The notes below the pieces were generated by a model. The model was not told the origin of the DNA. It worked only from the letters and a program-made list of their open reading frames with translations, and searched no databases. A stretch of 13,385 nucleotides of DNA from DAHUXT01 sp036378295 (GTDB lineage Bacteria > Chloroflexota > Ktedonobacteria > Ktedonobacterales > JADMIN01), in assembly GCA_036378295.1 (NCBI GenBank), contig DASUWS010000331.1, positions 1 through 13,385 on the forward strand. The letters are read 5' to 3'. The translations under genes and the position numbers were made by a program. Every line of letters begins with the position of its first letter. Position 1 is the stretch's first letter. Shown here one piece after another: positions 1 through 7,561 of this stretch.

Positions 1-1572
1 ATCGTCGCGTTCCCTGTGCCTGAGGGGCGCTACGAGCGCGTTCTGGGTACTCACGAGGGCGCTATCTTCCTCTCCATGCCGGTCGAAGGGACGCTCGGCT
101 CGACATGGGTGCCGGGTACGCCCGAAGCCAAGGGGACCATCGAGGGCTACCACTTCGATACGTACAAGCATGAGACGCTCATCGAAGGCGTGACGGATTT
201 CGATGTCACACCCGATGGCAAAACGCTGCTCTATCGGGCGGGTGATCGGCTGCGCGTGCTAAAGGCGGGCGAGAAGCCCTCCAGCGAGAGCGGCACCCAG
301 CCGGGGCGTGAATCTGGCTGGGTAGACCTGGAGCGCGTCAAGGTATCGGTTCAGCCGGAGGCCGAGTGGCGACAGATGTTCGCCGAGGCGTGGCGGCTCC
401 AGCGGGAACAGTTCTGGGTGCCCGATATGGGCGGCGTGAACTGGCAGGCCATCTATCAGCGCTATGCGCCGCTGGTGGCGCGTATTGGCTCGCGTGGGGA
501 GTTGTCCGACCTGATGTGGGAGATGCAGGGAGAGCTTGGCTCGTCGCATGCCTATGAGATCGGCGGCGAGTATCGCCAGCATCCTGACTACAGCCAGGGG
601 CATCTAGGTATTGACTGGCGCTTCGATGCGCAACGTGGTCAGGTGGTCATCACGCGGATTGTCGAGGGCGACCCGTGGGATGCTGAGGCCACGTCTCCGC
701 TGCGGATTCCAGGGGTCAACGCGCAGGTAGGCGATGCGATTCTGGCGATCAATGGGCAACCCGTTACGGCGGAGGCTCTTCCGGATCACCTGCTGGTGAA
801 TCAGGCGGGACGCGAGGTGCAGGTGTTGCTACAGCCTGCCGATGGCAGTGCCCCGCGCAGTGTCACCGTGCGGGCAGCGGGAGATGGGCATGCGGGGCGC
901 TATCGCGACTGGGTGGAGGCCAATCGGCGCGCGGTCCACGAGGCGACGGGCGGACGTGTCGGCTACATGCATGTTCCCGACATGCAGTACATTGGCTTCT
1001 CGGAGTTCCACCGCTACTTCCTCACCGAATATGACCGCGACGGGCTGATCGTTGATATTCGCTTCAACGGTGGAGGCATGGTCTCTGGATTGCTGCTGGA
1101 GAAGCTCTCGCGTCGCCGTATCGGGTACGACTTCCAGCGGTGGGGACCGCCGGAGCCATACATGGCGCAGTCACCGCGCGGGCCGTTGGTTGCGCTGACC
1201 GACGAAAACGCCGGGTCAGACGGCGATATCTTTAGCCACGCGTTCAAAATGCTGGGTCTGGGACCCCTGGTTGGCAAGCGGACATGGGGCGGTGTCATCG
1301 GCATCGAGCCGTATATCACACTGGCCGATGGCTCAGTGACCACGCAGCCAGAGTTTAGCTTCTGGTTCAGCGATGTCGGCTGGGGTGTCGAGAACTACGG
1401 CACCGACCCCACGATTGAGGTGGAGTATCTGCCGCAGGACTATATGGCAGGCAAAGACCCACAGCTCGAACGGGCGATTACCGAGGCATTACGTCTGATC
1501 GCGGAGCGGCCAGCGCCCACTCCTACGCCGGGGCCACGCCCAAATCGCGGCTTCCCAGCGAACCCACAATAA
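1..1572 (+). CDS. Tricorn protease homologue, S41 family, 5'-truncated by window edge
   Basis: This is a cytosolic serine protease of the tricorn type, which in archaea trims peptides released by the proteasome. The frame is open from base 1, so the start and the N-terminal propellers lie outside the window; 523 codons are visible of a family that is usually about 1,050 residues. Counting codons from base 1, the end of a beta-propeller is seen (to about codon 85), then a helical C1 domain (about 115-190), a PDZ domain (about 195-290) and the C2 catalytic domain (about 315-485). All key residues match the Thermoplasma enzyme: SSH with Ser182/His183, nucleophile Ser406 followed by Asp407 in NAGSDGD (1216-1221), the Asp that gives a preference for basic P1 residues, and Glu464 in GVENYG. 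The RFNGGG loop precedes the nucleophile. A Pro/Thr-rich tail of about 20 residues ends the protein. It looks intact and functional. It is convergent with the next gene. Confidence 0.93.
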   Translation: MVAFPVPEGRYERVLGTHEGAIFLSMPVEGTLGSTWVPGTPEAKGTIEGYHFDTYKHETLIEGVTDFDVTPDGKTLLYRAGDRLRVLKAGEKPSSESGTQPGRESGWVDLERVKVSVQPEAEWRQMFAEAWRLQREQFWVPDMGGVNWQAIYQRYAPLVARIGSRGELSDLMWEMQGELGSSHAYEIGGEYRQHPDYSQGHLGIDWRFDAQRGQVVITRIVEGDPWDAEATSPLRIPGVNAQVGDAILAINGQPVTAEALPDHLLVNQAGREVQVLLQPADGSAPRSVTVRAAGDGHAGRYRDWVEANRRAVHEATGGRVGYMHVPDMQYIGFSEFHRYFLTEYDRDGLIVDIRFNGGGMVSGLLLEKLSRRRIGYDFQRWGPPEPYMAQSPRGPLVALTDENAGSDGDIFSHAFKMLGLGPLVGKRTWGGVIGIEPYITLADGSVTTQPEFSFWFSDVGWGVENYGTDPTIEVEYLPQDYMAGKDPQLERAITEALRLIAERPAPTPTPGPRPNRGFPANPQ

Positions 1573-1603
1573 GTAAGGTCAACAGATCCGCGTCATAACG
1601 AGC

Positions 1604-1637
1604 TCCCCTGTCTGGCTAGAAATAGTCTGACAGGGGA
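1604..1637. terminator. Inverted repeat between convergent genes, possible terminator
   Basis: TCCCCTGTC (1604-1612) and GACAGGGGA (1629-1637) form a perfect 9-bp stem with a 16-nt loop. It lies 31 nt after the tricorn stop and 31 nt after the end of the oppositely oriented gene, so it could serve both. No run of T follows on either strand (AATATT on the plus side only), so it is not a textbook intrinsic terminator; its position is the main argument. Confidence 0.45.
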
Positions 1638-1668
1638 ATATTCGTGCGCGCGCTCGACGTTCAGCGGG

Positions 1669-3192
1669 TTACCAGTTGTCGTTGTCGGGCGGTTGGCCCC
1701 GGGAATCGCGTGGCCCGCCGCCTGGGCCACTGGAGCCGCGCCCGGGTCTGTTTCCGGTGTCACGGTTGCGCGAGCCAGACGGGGGATAGTTCCCGGATGG
1801 GCGTGGGGGGTATCCACCGCGCGATGAGCCGCCGTAGGGTTGGCCGGGGCGATTGTTGGAATCGTCTGGCGTGCCCCAGGGATCCTGGGGAGCACCCTGA
1901 TAAGATGCGTCGGGCGACTCATCGTGCTGGCGCCACTGCCCCGTCATTGGTCGCGGGCGCCAGTTCGGGTCGGGCTCGTCGGATTCCGGCCAGCCGCCAA
2001 TGCCACTGCCATAGCCAGTCTGCGATGGATAACCGCCCTGATCATATGCTGGAAAGTGATCCTGAGTTGGCGCGTCCCAGCCAGGGTTCCCCATATAGTT
2101 CGGGTCCCCATAGCCGCCATCCTGATACAACGAGCTATAGACGTTGCCGGGCTTGCCATACCCTGGGCCGCTGGCGCCGAAATGCTCTGAGGCTGCCGCG
2201 CCTCCAGCGGGATTATTGCGATTGCGCATCACGAAGAAGACGATGACCCCGGCGACCGTCAACAGCGCAAGCAGGCCAATCGCCACAACCACCACGATCA
2301 GCACGAGCGACGAGTTACCACCTCCCGATGGCGGTGCCGCCGCGACGACGGTAGGCGTAACGCCTACTGTTGGCGTGAGTGCTTCATCGACATGGAGTTT
2401 TATGTTTGCATCCAGCGCCGGTCGCATGCCCTGAGGGGCGCTGGTAAATGCTCGCAACGTGACATCGCCCACGTCTTTGGTAAGCGGCTTATACTTCACC
2501 TCGAATGACCCGTTATTGGGTGTGAGGGTTGGCCCTAACTGCCGCGTTGCTCCCTGTCCGTCGGTAATAGTCAGGGTGACGTTGCCGGAACCAGCGAAGT
2601 TTGTCCCGGTAACCGTTACTTCCGCCCCCGCGTTCGTTTTTTGGGGGTCAACCGCCAGCGTTGGTGCCGACAGAGAAAGTAACTGATAATCAACGCTCGC
2701 GCTGCCCGCGCTGTTCGTTGCGCAGATCGAGTACGCCCCACCTATCGTGGAAAGGCTAGACGGCCAATCGAATGCTAAGGTAATCCGTTGATCCGAACCA
2801 GGCCGAACGTGATTGAACGTCTGCGCCCAGTTGTTCGGGTCGGCGCACGTGCCTCCTGGCGGAGCCGCCCCAACCAGCACATCGCTCGTGCCCCAATTGG
2901 ACCCGATGAGAGTGATATGGGCGCCGATGGGACCTTGTCCCGAAGAAGGTACGGCCATGGTCAGGGTAGGCAAAGGCCCCTGTTGCTGTGTCGCGGTCGC
3001 CGTCGCGGTCACATCGGCGTGGATTGCTGGAGCGCCATGCGCGGTGTCTGGTTGCGGCAATCCTGCGCCCAGAATCACGAGTGCTGGCAGCAGGACGAGA
3101 CACCCGCAGAGAAGTAGCAGCCACTGGGCGTGGCGCAGGGAAGCGCCGGAGATCCGCCGCCTGTACCTTGGGGGTTGACTTGAGGCATCCAT
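1669..3192 (-). CDS. Two-TM surface protein with Ig-like (IPT/TIG-type) domains and a disordered cytoplasmic tail
   Basis: This 507-residue protein is not assigned to a named family. A basic N-terminus is followed by a hydrophobic segment (about 24-43; signal peptide or anchor) and a Thr/Ala-rich spacer. Two Ig-like beta domains follow (about 75-175 and 177-268). The second opens APTLAVDPQKTNAGAEVTV, in the style of IPT/TIG folds, and the first contains Cys116 and Cys157, which could form a disulfide. A Pro/Thr hinge leads to a strong TM helix (295-322) and then MRNRN, so the last 185 residues should be cytoplasmic. That tail is low complexity, rich in Gly, Pro, Asn, Asp and 12 Tyr, and ends in Arg/Gly repeats. 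ATG at 3192 is chosen over TTG at 3195 because GAGGG (3199-3203) sits 6 nt upstream. It follows the kinase gene on the same strand but has its own promoter. A role as a sensor or wall-binding partner of the kinase is inference. Confidence 0.82.
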   Translation of the reverse strand: MDASSQPPRYRRRISGASLRHAQWLLLLCGCLVLLPALVILGAGLPQPDTAHGAPAIHADVTATATATQQQGPLPTLTMAVPSSGQGPIGAHITLIGSNWGTSDVLVGAAPPGGTCADPNNWAQTFNHVRPGSDQRITLAFDWPSSLSTIGGAYSICATNSAGSASVDYQLLSLSAPTLAVDPQKTNAGAEVTVTGTNFAGSGNVTLTITDGQGATRQLGPTLTPNNGSFEVKYKPLTKDVGDVTLRAFTSAPQGMRPALDANIKLHVDEALTPTVGVTPTVVAAAPPSGGGNSSLVLIVVVVAIGLLALLTVAGVIVFFVMRNRNNPAGGAAASEHFGASGPGYGKPGNVYSSLYQDGGYGDPNYMGNPGWDAPTQDHFPAYDQGGYPSQTGYGSGIGGWPESDEPDPNWRPRPMTGQWRQHDESPDASYQGAPQDPWGTPDDSNNRPGQPYGGSSRGGYPPRPSGNYPPSGSRNRDTGNRPGRGSSGPGGGPRDSRGQPPDNDNW

Positions 3193-3276
3193 CAAATACC
3201 CTCACACCGAACCAGCACACAGACATGCCATCATGCATGCCGCACAATATGCGCGGGCCGGACACGAACTCGAGCC

Positions 3277-3305
3277 ATTATCCCTGGCAGTGATGCGCCC
3301 GTCAA
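3277..3305 (-). promoter_or_regulatory. Sigma70-type promoter of the Ig-domain surface protein gene
   Basis: On the minus strand TTGACG (3300-3305) is followed by exactly 17 nt and GATAAT (3277-3282), each 5/6 to consensus. Transcription would start near 3270, leaving a leader of about 78 nt before the ATG at 3192. This is the best promoter match noticed in the window and lies between the kinase stop and the surface protein gene, so the latter can be expressed alone. Confidence 0.65.
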
Positions 3306-3393
3306 GAAGCGGCCGCCGAGGGCCAACGCCCGCTCGTGACACTGGCTGCTGCTTCAACTGGATATCCCCGTATCGTTCATTATGTCGTTCAGT

Positions 3394-3426
3394 GCTATGC
3401 ACGGCTATGCATGCTGCATGCGATAG
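3394..3426. repeat. GCATGC-rich dyad and 10-nt-spaced direct repeat
   Basis: GCTATGCA occurs at 3394-3401 and 3404-3411, one helical turn apart. The second copy merges into an imperfect palindrome, CTAT-GCATGC-T-GCATGC-g-ATAG (3405-3426). A related ATGCATGC lies at 3233-3240, on the other side of the surface protein promoter. The phasing and symmetry are operator-like. A near-zero central loop makes an RNA hairpin terminator less likely. Confidence 0.35.
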
Positions 3427-3458
3427 GTATGACGCGTACCAGGAACTATGTATGCTCG

Positions 3459-4943
3459 TTACAACGACAGGAACGCTCCTGTCTGCACCATGCGCAGGAG
3501 CACAACCGCGGCAATCAAGAGCAGCGCCAGAACAATCACTCCCACAATCCACAGACGTGATTTGGAGGGGTGACTGATTTCCCGCGTGTCAGGATCGCTG
3601 GGTGCCGTGGTCATCGGGCGGCTGACCGGCGCATCAAGGCCAAACGCGGGGGGCTGCGTCAACGAGAGACGCGACGTGGGATTCATGGAATGGCTCGCGC
3701 GCAGGCGCGAATCTTCGCCGGCACGATAGGTCAGCGGCGGGTCGGCCGCGTGCTCGGTGGGAAGTGAGACCGCGCGAGGACCAGAGATACCGCGTGGCGC
3801 CTCGCTGTGATCGCTGGGAAACGGCTGCCGCGCTGACGTGTATGAATTCCCCTGCCCGCGAGAGTTTGCAGGGCGTGGCGCGATGTCTGGCAGACCCATG
3901 GCGGTCAGCCTGGTATCAGCCTGCAGGGTTGTCTCAGCGGATGCGCCCGAGCCTCTGAATCCAGAGATGCTGGGGTGCGATCCCGCAACCATACCAGACC
4001 CGCCGGAGCGCGGTGGCGTTTGCGGCGGGGTCCCCTGTGCCTGAGAAATGACCGGAGAGATAGGCGGCAGGCTCGCGTATGGCAGCGGCGAGATGGGACT
4101 CTCGAACGGGAGTGGGGCAGATTCGCCCGCGACAAGCGCCGCCATTAGCGCGGCTCCCATCTCGCTCGCCGTCGTGAAGCGATCTTCGGGCCGCTTCGCT
4201 AGCGCCTGCATCACGACGAGCTCAAGTGCTGGCGTCACTTCAGGGTTGAGCCGCCGGGGTGATTCGGGCAAACGATAGAGATGCGCCTCCATCACTGCGG
4301 TCGACGAGGCGCCCGTGAAAGGCAGCCGCCCGGTCATGAGCAGATAAAGTACGACACCGAGCCCGTAGAGATCTGAGCGAGCCTCGGTGCGCCCTTCGAT
4401 CTGCTCTGGGGCCATGTATTCTGGCGTACCGGCGTCTGGATGATTGCGCGCCGCGGTTGGCTGTAGGCCGCTATCGAGAATCTTGGCGAGGCCGAAATCC
4501 GAAAGCATGAGCCGTCCATCGCCATGAATGAGAATATTCGCCGGCTTGACATCCCGATGGACAAGGTGCCGCTGGTGAGCATAAGCGAGCGCATCGGTCA
4601 TTTGTGTGCCGTATGTAACGACCTCACTGATCGGCAGCGGTGTGCGAGATAATTGATCTTGCAGGCTTCCACCACTGACAAAGGGCATTACCAGATAGAG
4701 AATGCCGTTTTCTTCGCCGAAGTCATAAAGGGGCACGATATGGGGGTGATCAAGCGCCGCGGCGACCCGCGCCTCCCGGAGGAAGCGCTCGCGGAAGCCG
4801 GATCGGTCGGCCAAGCGGCGATCCAGTACCTTCACCGCGACCTCGCGGCCAAGGCGAACATCGCGCGCCAGGTAGACCTGCGCCATTCCGCCCTCGCCAA
4901 GACGCTGAACAAGCTGGTATGCTCCCAGCTTCCACTCTCGCAT
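3459..4943 (-). CDS. Membrane-anchored Hanks-type Ser/Thr protein kinase
   Basis: This 494-residue protein kinase would phosphorylate Ser/Thr on cytoplasmic targets. The N-terminal kinase domain (about 8-270) has every core element: glycine loop GEGGMAQVY (16-24), VAVK with Lys38, helix C Glu57, HRDVKPAN (129-136), DFG (149-151), GTPEYMAPE (172-180), and Asp191 in SDLYGLG. A linker of about 190 residues, rich in Ser, Pro and Thr, joins it to one TM helix (about 464-484). Only some 10 residues follow, so there are no PASTA or other sensor domains outside the cell. The ATG at 4943 is preceded by AAGGGA at 8 nt spacing, and the kinase motif begins at residue 8 as expected, which supports this start. 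A TATAAT box lies about 110 nt upstream. The neighbouring downstream gene encodes a surface protein with an ectodomain, a plausible input partner or substrate. The kinase call is secure; the signal and targets are unknown. Confidence 0.95.
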   Translation of the reverse strand: MREWKLGAYQLVQRLGEGGMAQVYLARDVRLGREVAVKVLDRRLADRSGFRERFLREARVAAALDHPHIVPLYDFGEENGILYLVMPFVSGGSLQDQLSRTPLPISEVVTYGTQMTDALAYAHQRHLVHRDVKPANILIHGDGRLMLSDFGLAKILDSGLQPTAARNHPDAGTPEYMAPEQIEGRTEARSDLYGLGVVLYLLMTGRLPFTGASSTAVMEAHLYRLPESPRRLNPEVTPALELVVMQALAKRPEDRFTTASEMGAALMAALVAGESAPLPFESPISPLPYASLPPISPVISQAQGTPPQTPPRSGGSGMVAGSHPSISGFRGSGASAETTLQADTRLTAMGLPDIAPRPANSRGQGNSYTSARQPFPSDHSEAPRGISGPRAVSLPTEHAADPPLTYRAGEDSRLRASHSMNPTSRLSLTQPPAFGLDAPVSRPMTTAPSDPDTREISHPSKSRLWIVGVIVLALLLIAAVVLLRMVQTGAFLSL

Positions 4944-5052
4944 GCTCCTGGTCCCTTCCCGGCTCGCGTTTCCTTCGGATATCCGGCATCATCCCCTGTG
5001 AAACGGACTGCTTCTGCCACCGCTGGCAGCTTGCACATTACCAGACTCTCGC

Positions 5053-5076
5053 ATTATACCGTCTCCGAGCGCCATG
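5053..5076 (-). promoter_or_regulatory. Probable promoter (-10 box) of the kinase gene
   Basis: The minus strand has a perfect TATAAT (5053-5058). Its -35 is weak: GAGTCA at 16 nt or ATGAGT at 18 nt spacing, each 3/6. A start near 5046 would give a leader of about 100 nt containing two small inverted repeats. The weak -35 suggests an activator or another sigma factor, if the site is real. Confidence 0.4.
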
Positions 5077-5254
5077 ACTCATAGATATGACGCTACAGTA
5101 CCACTCGCATTACAGCGCAGTAGAAACTGGCTACGCCGTCTCGCAACTCAGCAGCGCCTCTCCCTCCTCAGATGTTGTCGAGGAGACGTGGCATTTCTGG
5201 TATGGTTTGACGGCTTGATCGAGTAGCCCGGACATATGCTAGTGTGGCACTGGC

Positions 5255-5283
5255 GCGCCCAGCACACGATGACACCTGGGCGC
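5255..5283. repeat. GC-rich 8-bp inverted repeat
   Basis: GCGCCCAG (5255-5262) and CTGGGCGC (5276-5283) pair perfectly around a 13-nt loop, about 107 nt past the CLC stop codon in the direction of its transcription. There is no T run after it on the minus strand. It could be a transcript-end structure or a protein site. Confidence 0.3.
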
Positions 5284-5333
5284 CTCTCCAGAGCGTATCC
5301 GGAAAGGCACCTGGCGCTGCTGTGCCATTTTAT

Positions 5334-5352
5334 CACGGACGACATGTCCGTG
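5334..5352 (-). terminator. Hairpin downstream of the CLC gene, possible terminator
   Basis: CACGGAC (5334-5340) and GTCCGTG (5346-5352) form a perfect 7-bp stem with a 5-nt loop, starting 37 nt after the CLC stop. On the minus strand the sequence after it is ATAAAATGG rather than a T run, so it is a weak intrinsic terminator at best. Confidence 0.3.
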
Positions 5353-5389
5353 TGGCCGTCGCAACGTATCGAGGCATCGGGCGTATGGA

Positions 5390-7336
5390 TCACGCCTGAG
5401 GCGTGGTTTCCCTGGTTCCAGGGTTGGAACCGGAGGCCGGAGCTGGTGCTGGCGCTGGTGCGGGAGTATGCGCGCGCGGCCGTGGGCGCGGTAGCTTCAC
5501 GCGTAGCGGCAAAACACGCTCACGCCGCTGCTCTGCTTCGAGGTTGCTTACGCGCGCTTTGAGCAGGTCGTTCAGCGAGACCATGCCGATGAGCTTGCGT
5601 GGGTTGTCGCGCTCGACAACAGGGAACCGTGTCAGCCCAGTGGCGGCCATCCGGTTTACCGCCACACGCAGTGGCTCGTCGGGGTAGGCCACGATCGGGA
5701 CCTTGTGCATGATGTCGGCCAGCCGGAGATTCGCATGGTCGGTATTCTGGTCGCGCAATGTCCGCTCCACGTCGCTCCGGGCTACCACGCCGACGAGTAA
5801 TCCCTGGTCATCGAGAACCGGGAAGAGATATTGGCCGCGCGGACGGTCTCCCCCCTGGATGCGCTGTGCCAGGTCGCGAACGAGCATATTTTGCGGAAGG
5901 GCAACGAACTGAGTCCGCACGACCTCGCGAACGAACAGAATCTCCAGCGGATCCACCGCGTACTCGCGGCTCAGATGATAGCCCCGGCGGCTCACCTTCT
6001 CCGTCAGGATTGAGCGACGCAGCAGCAACACGGTAAAGCCGTGCGCGATGACGCAAGCCACCAGGAGCGGCAAGAGCGCGTTGATATCGTGGGTGAGCTC
6101 GAGAGCGAAGATGACGCCGGTAAACGGCGAGCGCATCGTGCCACCCAGAATCGCGCCCATGGCGATCAACTGCCAGAATCCCATGCCCTCGTAGGGCAGG
6201 ATGAGCGCGAGCAAACCACCCAGCGCGCCGCCCATCATCAGCAGCGGCGCGAGGACGCCCCCGGATGTGCCGGAGCCGAGCGAGACTGACCAGATGATGG
6301 ACTTGACGATGAGCACACCGAAGATAATGCCAATGGGGACCGTTCCCTGAAGCAGATCGCTGATGGTGGAATAGCCGACTCCGAGCGCCTGTGGGAAGAT
6401 CAGGCCGCCTATGCCAATCACGACGCCGCCAATCGCAGGCCACCACATCCAGTGGATCGGCAGCTTGCGGAAAGCATCTTCAGCGGCGTAGACCGCCACT
6501 GTGAGCAGTCCGGATAACGCACCTGCCAGTATGCCTACCAGCACGCATCCGAGCAGACCAGCGACGCCGATGAATGCAGTATGCGGCGGCGTGGGAAAGA
6601 GCGGCCCCGCGCCGATGAGGAAATACCGGGCGATGGCCGCGGTAGCGCTGGCGAGTGCGACTGGAATCAGACTGCGCGGCTTCCACTCGAAGAGCAGCAG
6701 CTCGACAGCGAGCAGCGTGGAGGCCACCGGCGCGTCGAATGTTGCCGACATGCCCGCGGCAGCGCCCGCGACGAGCAGCGTCTTGCGCTCGGCACTTGTG
6801 AGATGCAGGAACTGCGCGATCAGGGAACCGAACGCGCCGCCGGTCATGATGATTGGCCCTTCCGCGCCGAACGGACCACCAGAGCCAATCGAGATAGCCG
6901 ACGAGAGTGGCTTCAGGATCGCGACTCGCGGCTCTACACGGCTGCCGTTGATGAGTATGGCCTCGATGGCTTCCGGGATGCCGTGCCCGCGAATACGCTC
7001 GGAGCCGTAGCGTGCCATGAACCCGATAATGAGGGCTCCCACCACAGGCACTAAAATCACAAAGACGCCCAATTGATTGCCTGCTGGTGAGACAAGTGTG
7101 GTATCCCAGCGCTGAAAGAAAAACAAGTTGGTAAACAGGCCAATGAGACGAAGCAACGCCAGCGCGACCACAGCGCCTATGATACCGATAACGACGGCGA
7201 GCGCCGACAGTAGAATAACGCGCGGCGTTGTCGTGAAATCGCCAAGGAGTTGGGCTCGATCATGACGGTCCGAGAGAATCGTCGGACTCTCTCGCTCCTG
7301 ATCAGCCTCTCCGGTCAGTGCACTGTCGCGCTGCAT
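5390..7336 (-). CDS. CLC-family anion channel/transporter with C-terminal CBS pair
   Basis: This 648-residue integral membrane protein belongs to the CLC family, which moves chloride or related anions. The transmembrane body spans about 40-450. Signature segments are GHGIPE (117-122), GSGGPFGAEGP (151-161) with the gating glutamate Glu159, GGVLAP (359-364) and MRSPFTG (401-407). Two CBS domains follow (about 470-530 and 540-597), which in this family often bind adenine nucleotides and regulate gating, then a Pro/Ala tail with an alternating PA run (625-634). Compared with E. coli ClC-ec1, the central anion Ser107 position is His118, Tyr445 is Leu444 in SILTEK, and the proton glutamate Glu203 is Leu213, while the neighbour of the last remains Glu212. 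This points to uncoupled anion flux or another anion, by inference. The ATG at 7336 has GGAGG 4 nt upstream. The gene is divergent from the hydrolase. Confidence 0.93.
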   Translation of the reverse strand: MQRDSALTGEADQERESPTILSDRHDRAQLLGDFTTTPRVILLSALAVVIGIIGAVVALALLRLIGLFTNLFFFQRWDTTLVSPAGNQLGVFVILVPVVGALIIGFMARYGSERIRGHGIPEAIEAILINGSRVEPRVAILKPLSSAISIGSGGPFGAEGPIIMTGGAFGSLIAQFLHLTSAERKTLLVAGAAAGMSATFDAPVASTLLAVELLLFEWKPRSLIPVALASATAAIARYFLIGAGPLFPTPPHTAFIGVAGLLGCVLVGILAGALSGLLTVAVYAAEDAFRKLPIHWMWWPAIGGVVIGIGGLIFPQALGVGYSTISDLLQGTVPIGIIFGVLIVKSIIWSVSLGSGTSGGVLAPLLMMGGALGGLLALILPYEGMGFWQLIAMGAILGGTMRSPFTGVIFALELTHDINALLPLLVACVIAHGFTVLLLRRSILTEKVSRRGYHLSREYAVDPLEILFVREVVRTQFVALPQNMLVRDLAQRIQGGDRPRGQYLFPVLDDQGLLVGVVARSDVERTLRDQNTDHANLRLADIMHKVPIVAYPDEPLRVAVNRMAATGLTRFPVVERDNPRKLIGMVSLNDLLKARVSNLEAEQRRERVLPLRVKLPRPRPRAHTPAPAPAPAPASGSNPGTRETTPQA

Positions 7337-7520
7337 ACATCCTCCATAGACAACCTCGCCGAAGTCAAGAATAATCGCATATACGGGACCGCCAAAATCT
7401 CCGGGCGGCCTAAGCTACAATACCTAGTATATCCCAACGTGATATTCCAACGCATCCTCTCGTGCGAAACAGGGGAGAAAGCGGTGATGAGGCACTGTCT
7501 TTCGCCACTCCCTGTCGCCG

Positions 7521-7549
7521 TTGCCGCTGGCGGCCTGGCATGTTAGAAT
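7521..7549 (+). promoter_or_regulatory. Promoter of the alpha/beta hydrolase gene, extended -10
   Basis: TTGCCG (7521-7526, 4/6) is followed by 17 nt and TAGAAT (7544-7549, 5/6), preceded by TG in the extended -10 position (7541-7542). Transcription would begin near 7556, giving a leader of about 110 nt. The -10 overlaps an inverted repeat. Confidence 0.5.
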
Positions 7550-7561
7550 ATGCCGAACATG
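7539..7561. repeat. Inverted repeat over the hydrolase -10 and start site
   Basis: CATGTT (7539-7544) and AACATG (7556-7561) are perfect inverted copies with an 11-nt gap. A second pair, GGCAT (7537-7541) and ATGCC (7550-7554), is nested with it. Both straddle the predicted -10, a typical place for a repressor operator. Confidence 0.35.

Larger units (their letters stand above)
4944..5389. other. 446-nt intergenic region between the CLC gene and the kinase gene
   Basis: No convincing gene or tRNA is seen here. The region holds a minus-strand TATAAT (5053-5058), a 10-bp palindrome CGGATATCCG (4976-4985) and a stem CTGCCA/TGGCAG (5014-5029), both in the predicted kinase leader. Nearer the CLC stop are CTCCTC/GAGGAG (about 5165-5190), GCGCCCAG/CTGGGCGC (5255-5283) and CACGGAC/GTCCGTG (5334-5352). 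It probably combines the end of the CLC transcript with the kinase promoter and leader. Confidence 0.5.

Noticed and set aside
1644..2246. Plus-strand 200-residue ORF opposite the disordered tail
   Set aside because: Arg/Ser/Cys-rich composition is the antisense of a Gly/Pro/Tyr-rich repeat-like tail; no domain, no ribosome site.
2756..3265. Minus-strand 169-residue ORF in another frame over the start of the surface protein gene
   Set aside because: Arg/Ser-rich shadow; the other frame has a signal/TM segment, Ig-like domains, a promoter and a ribosome site.
5430..5470. Short GCTGGT/GGCGCT tandem pattern
   Set aside because: It only encodes the alternating Pro-Ala stretch at the CLC C-terminus and is not an independent repeat element.
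5236..5562. Plus-strand 108-residue ORF across the CLC 3' end
   Set aside because: Mostly antisense to the CLC C-terminus, no Shine-Dalgarno site, no recognisable family; a nearby TTGACG (5207-5212) lacks a -10 at proper spacing.
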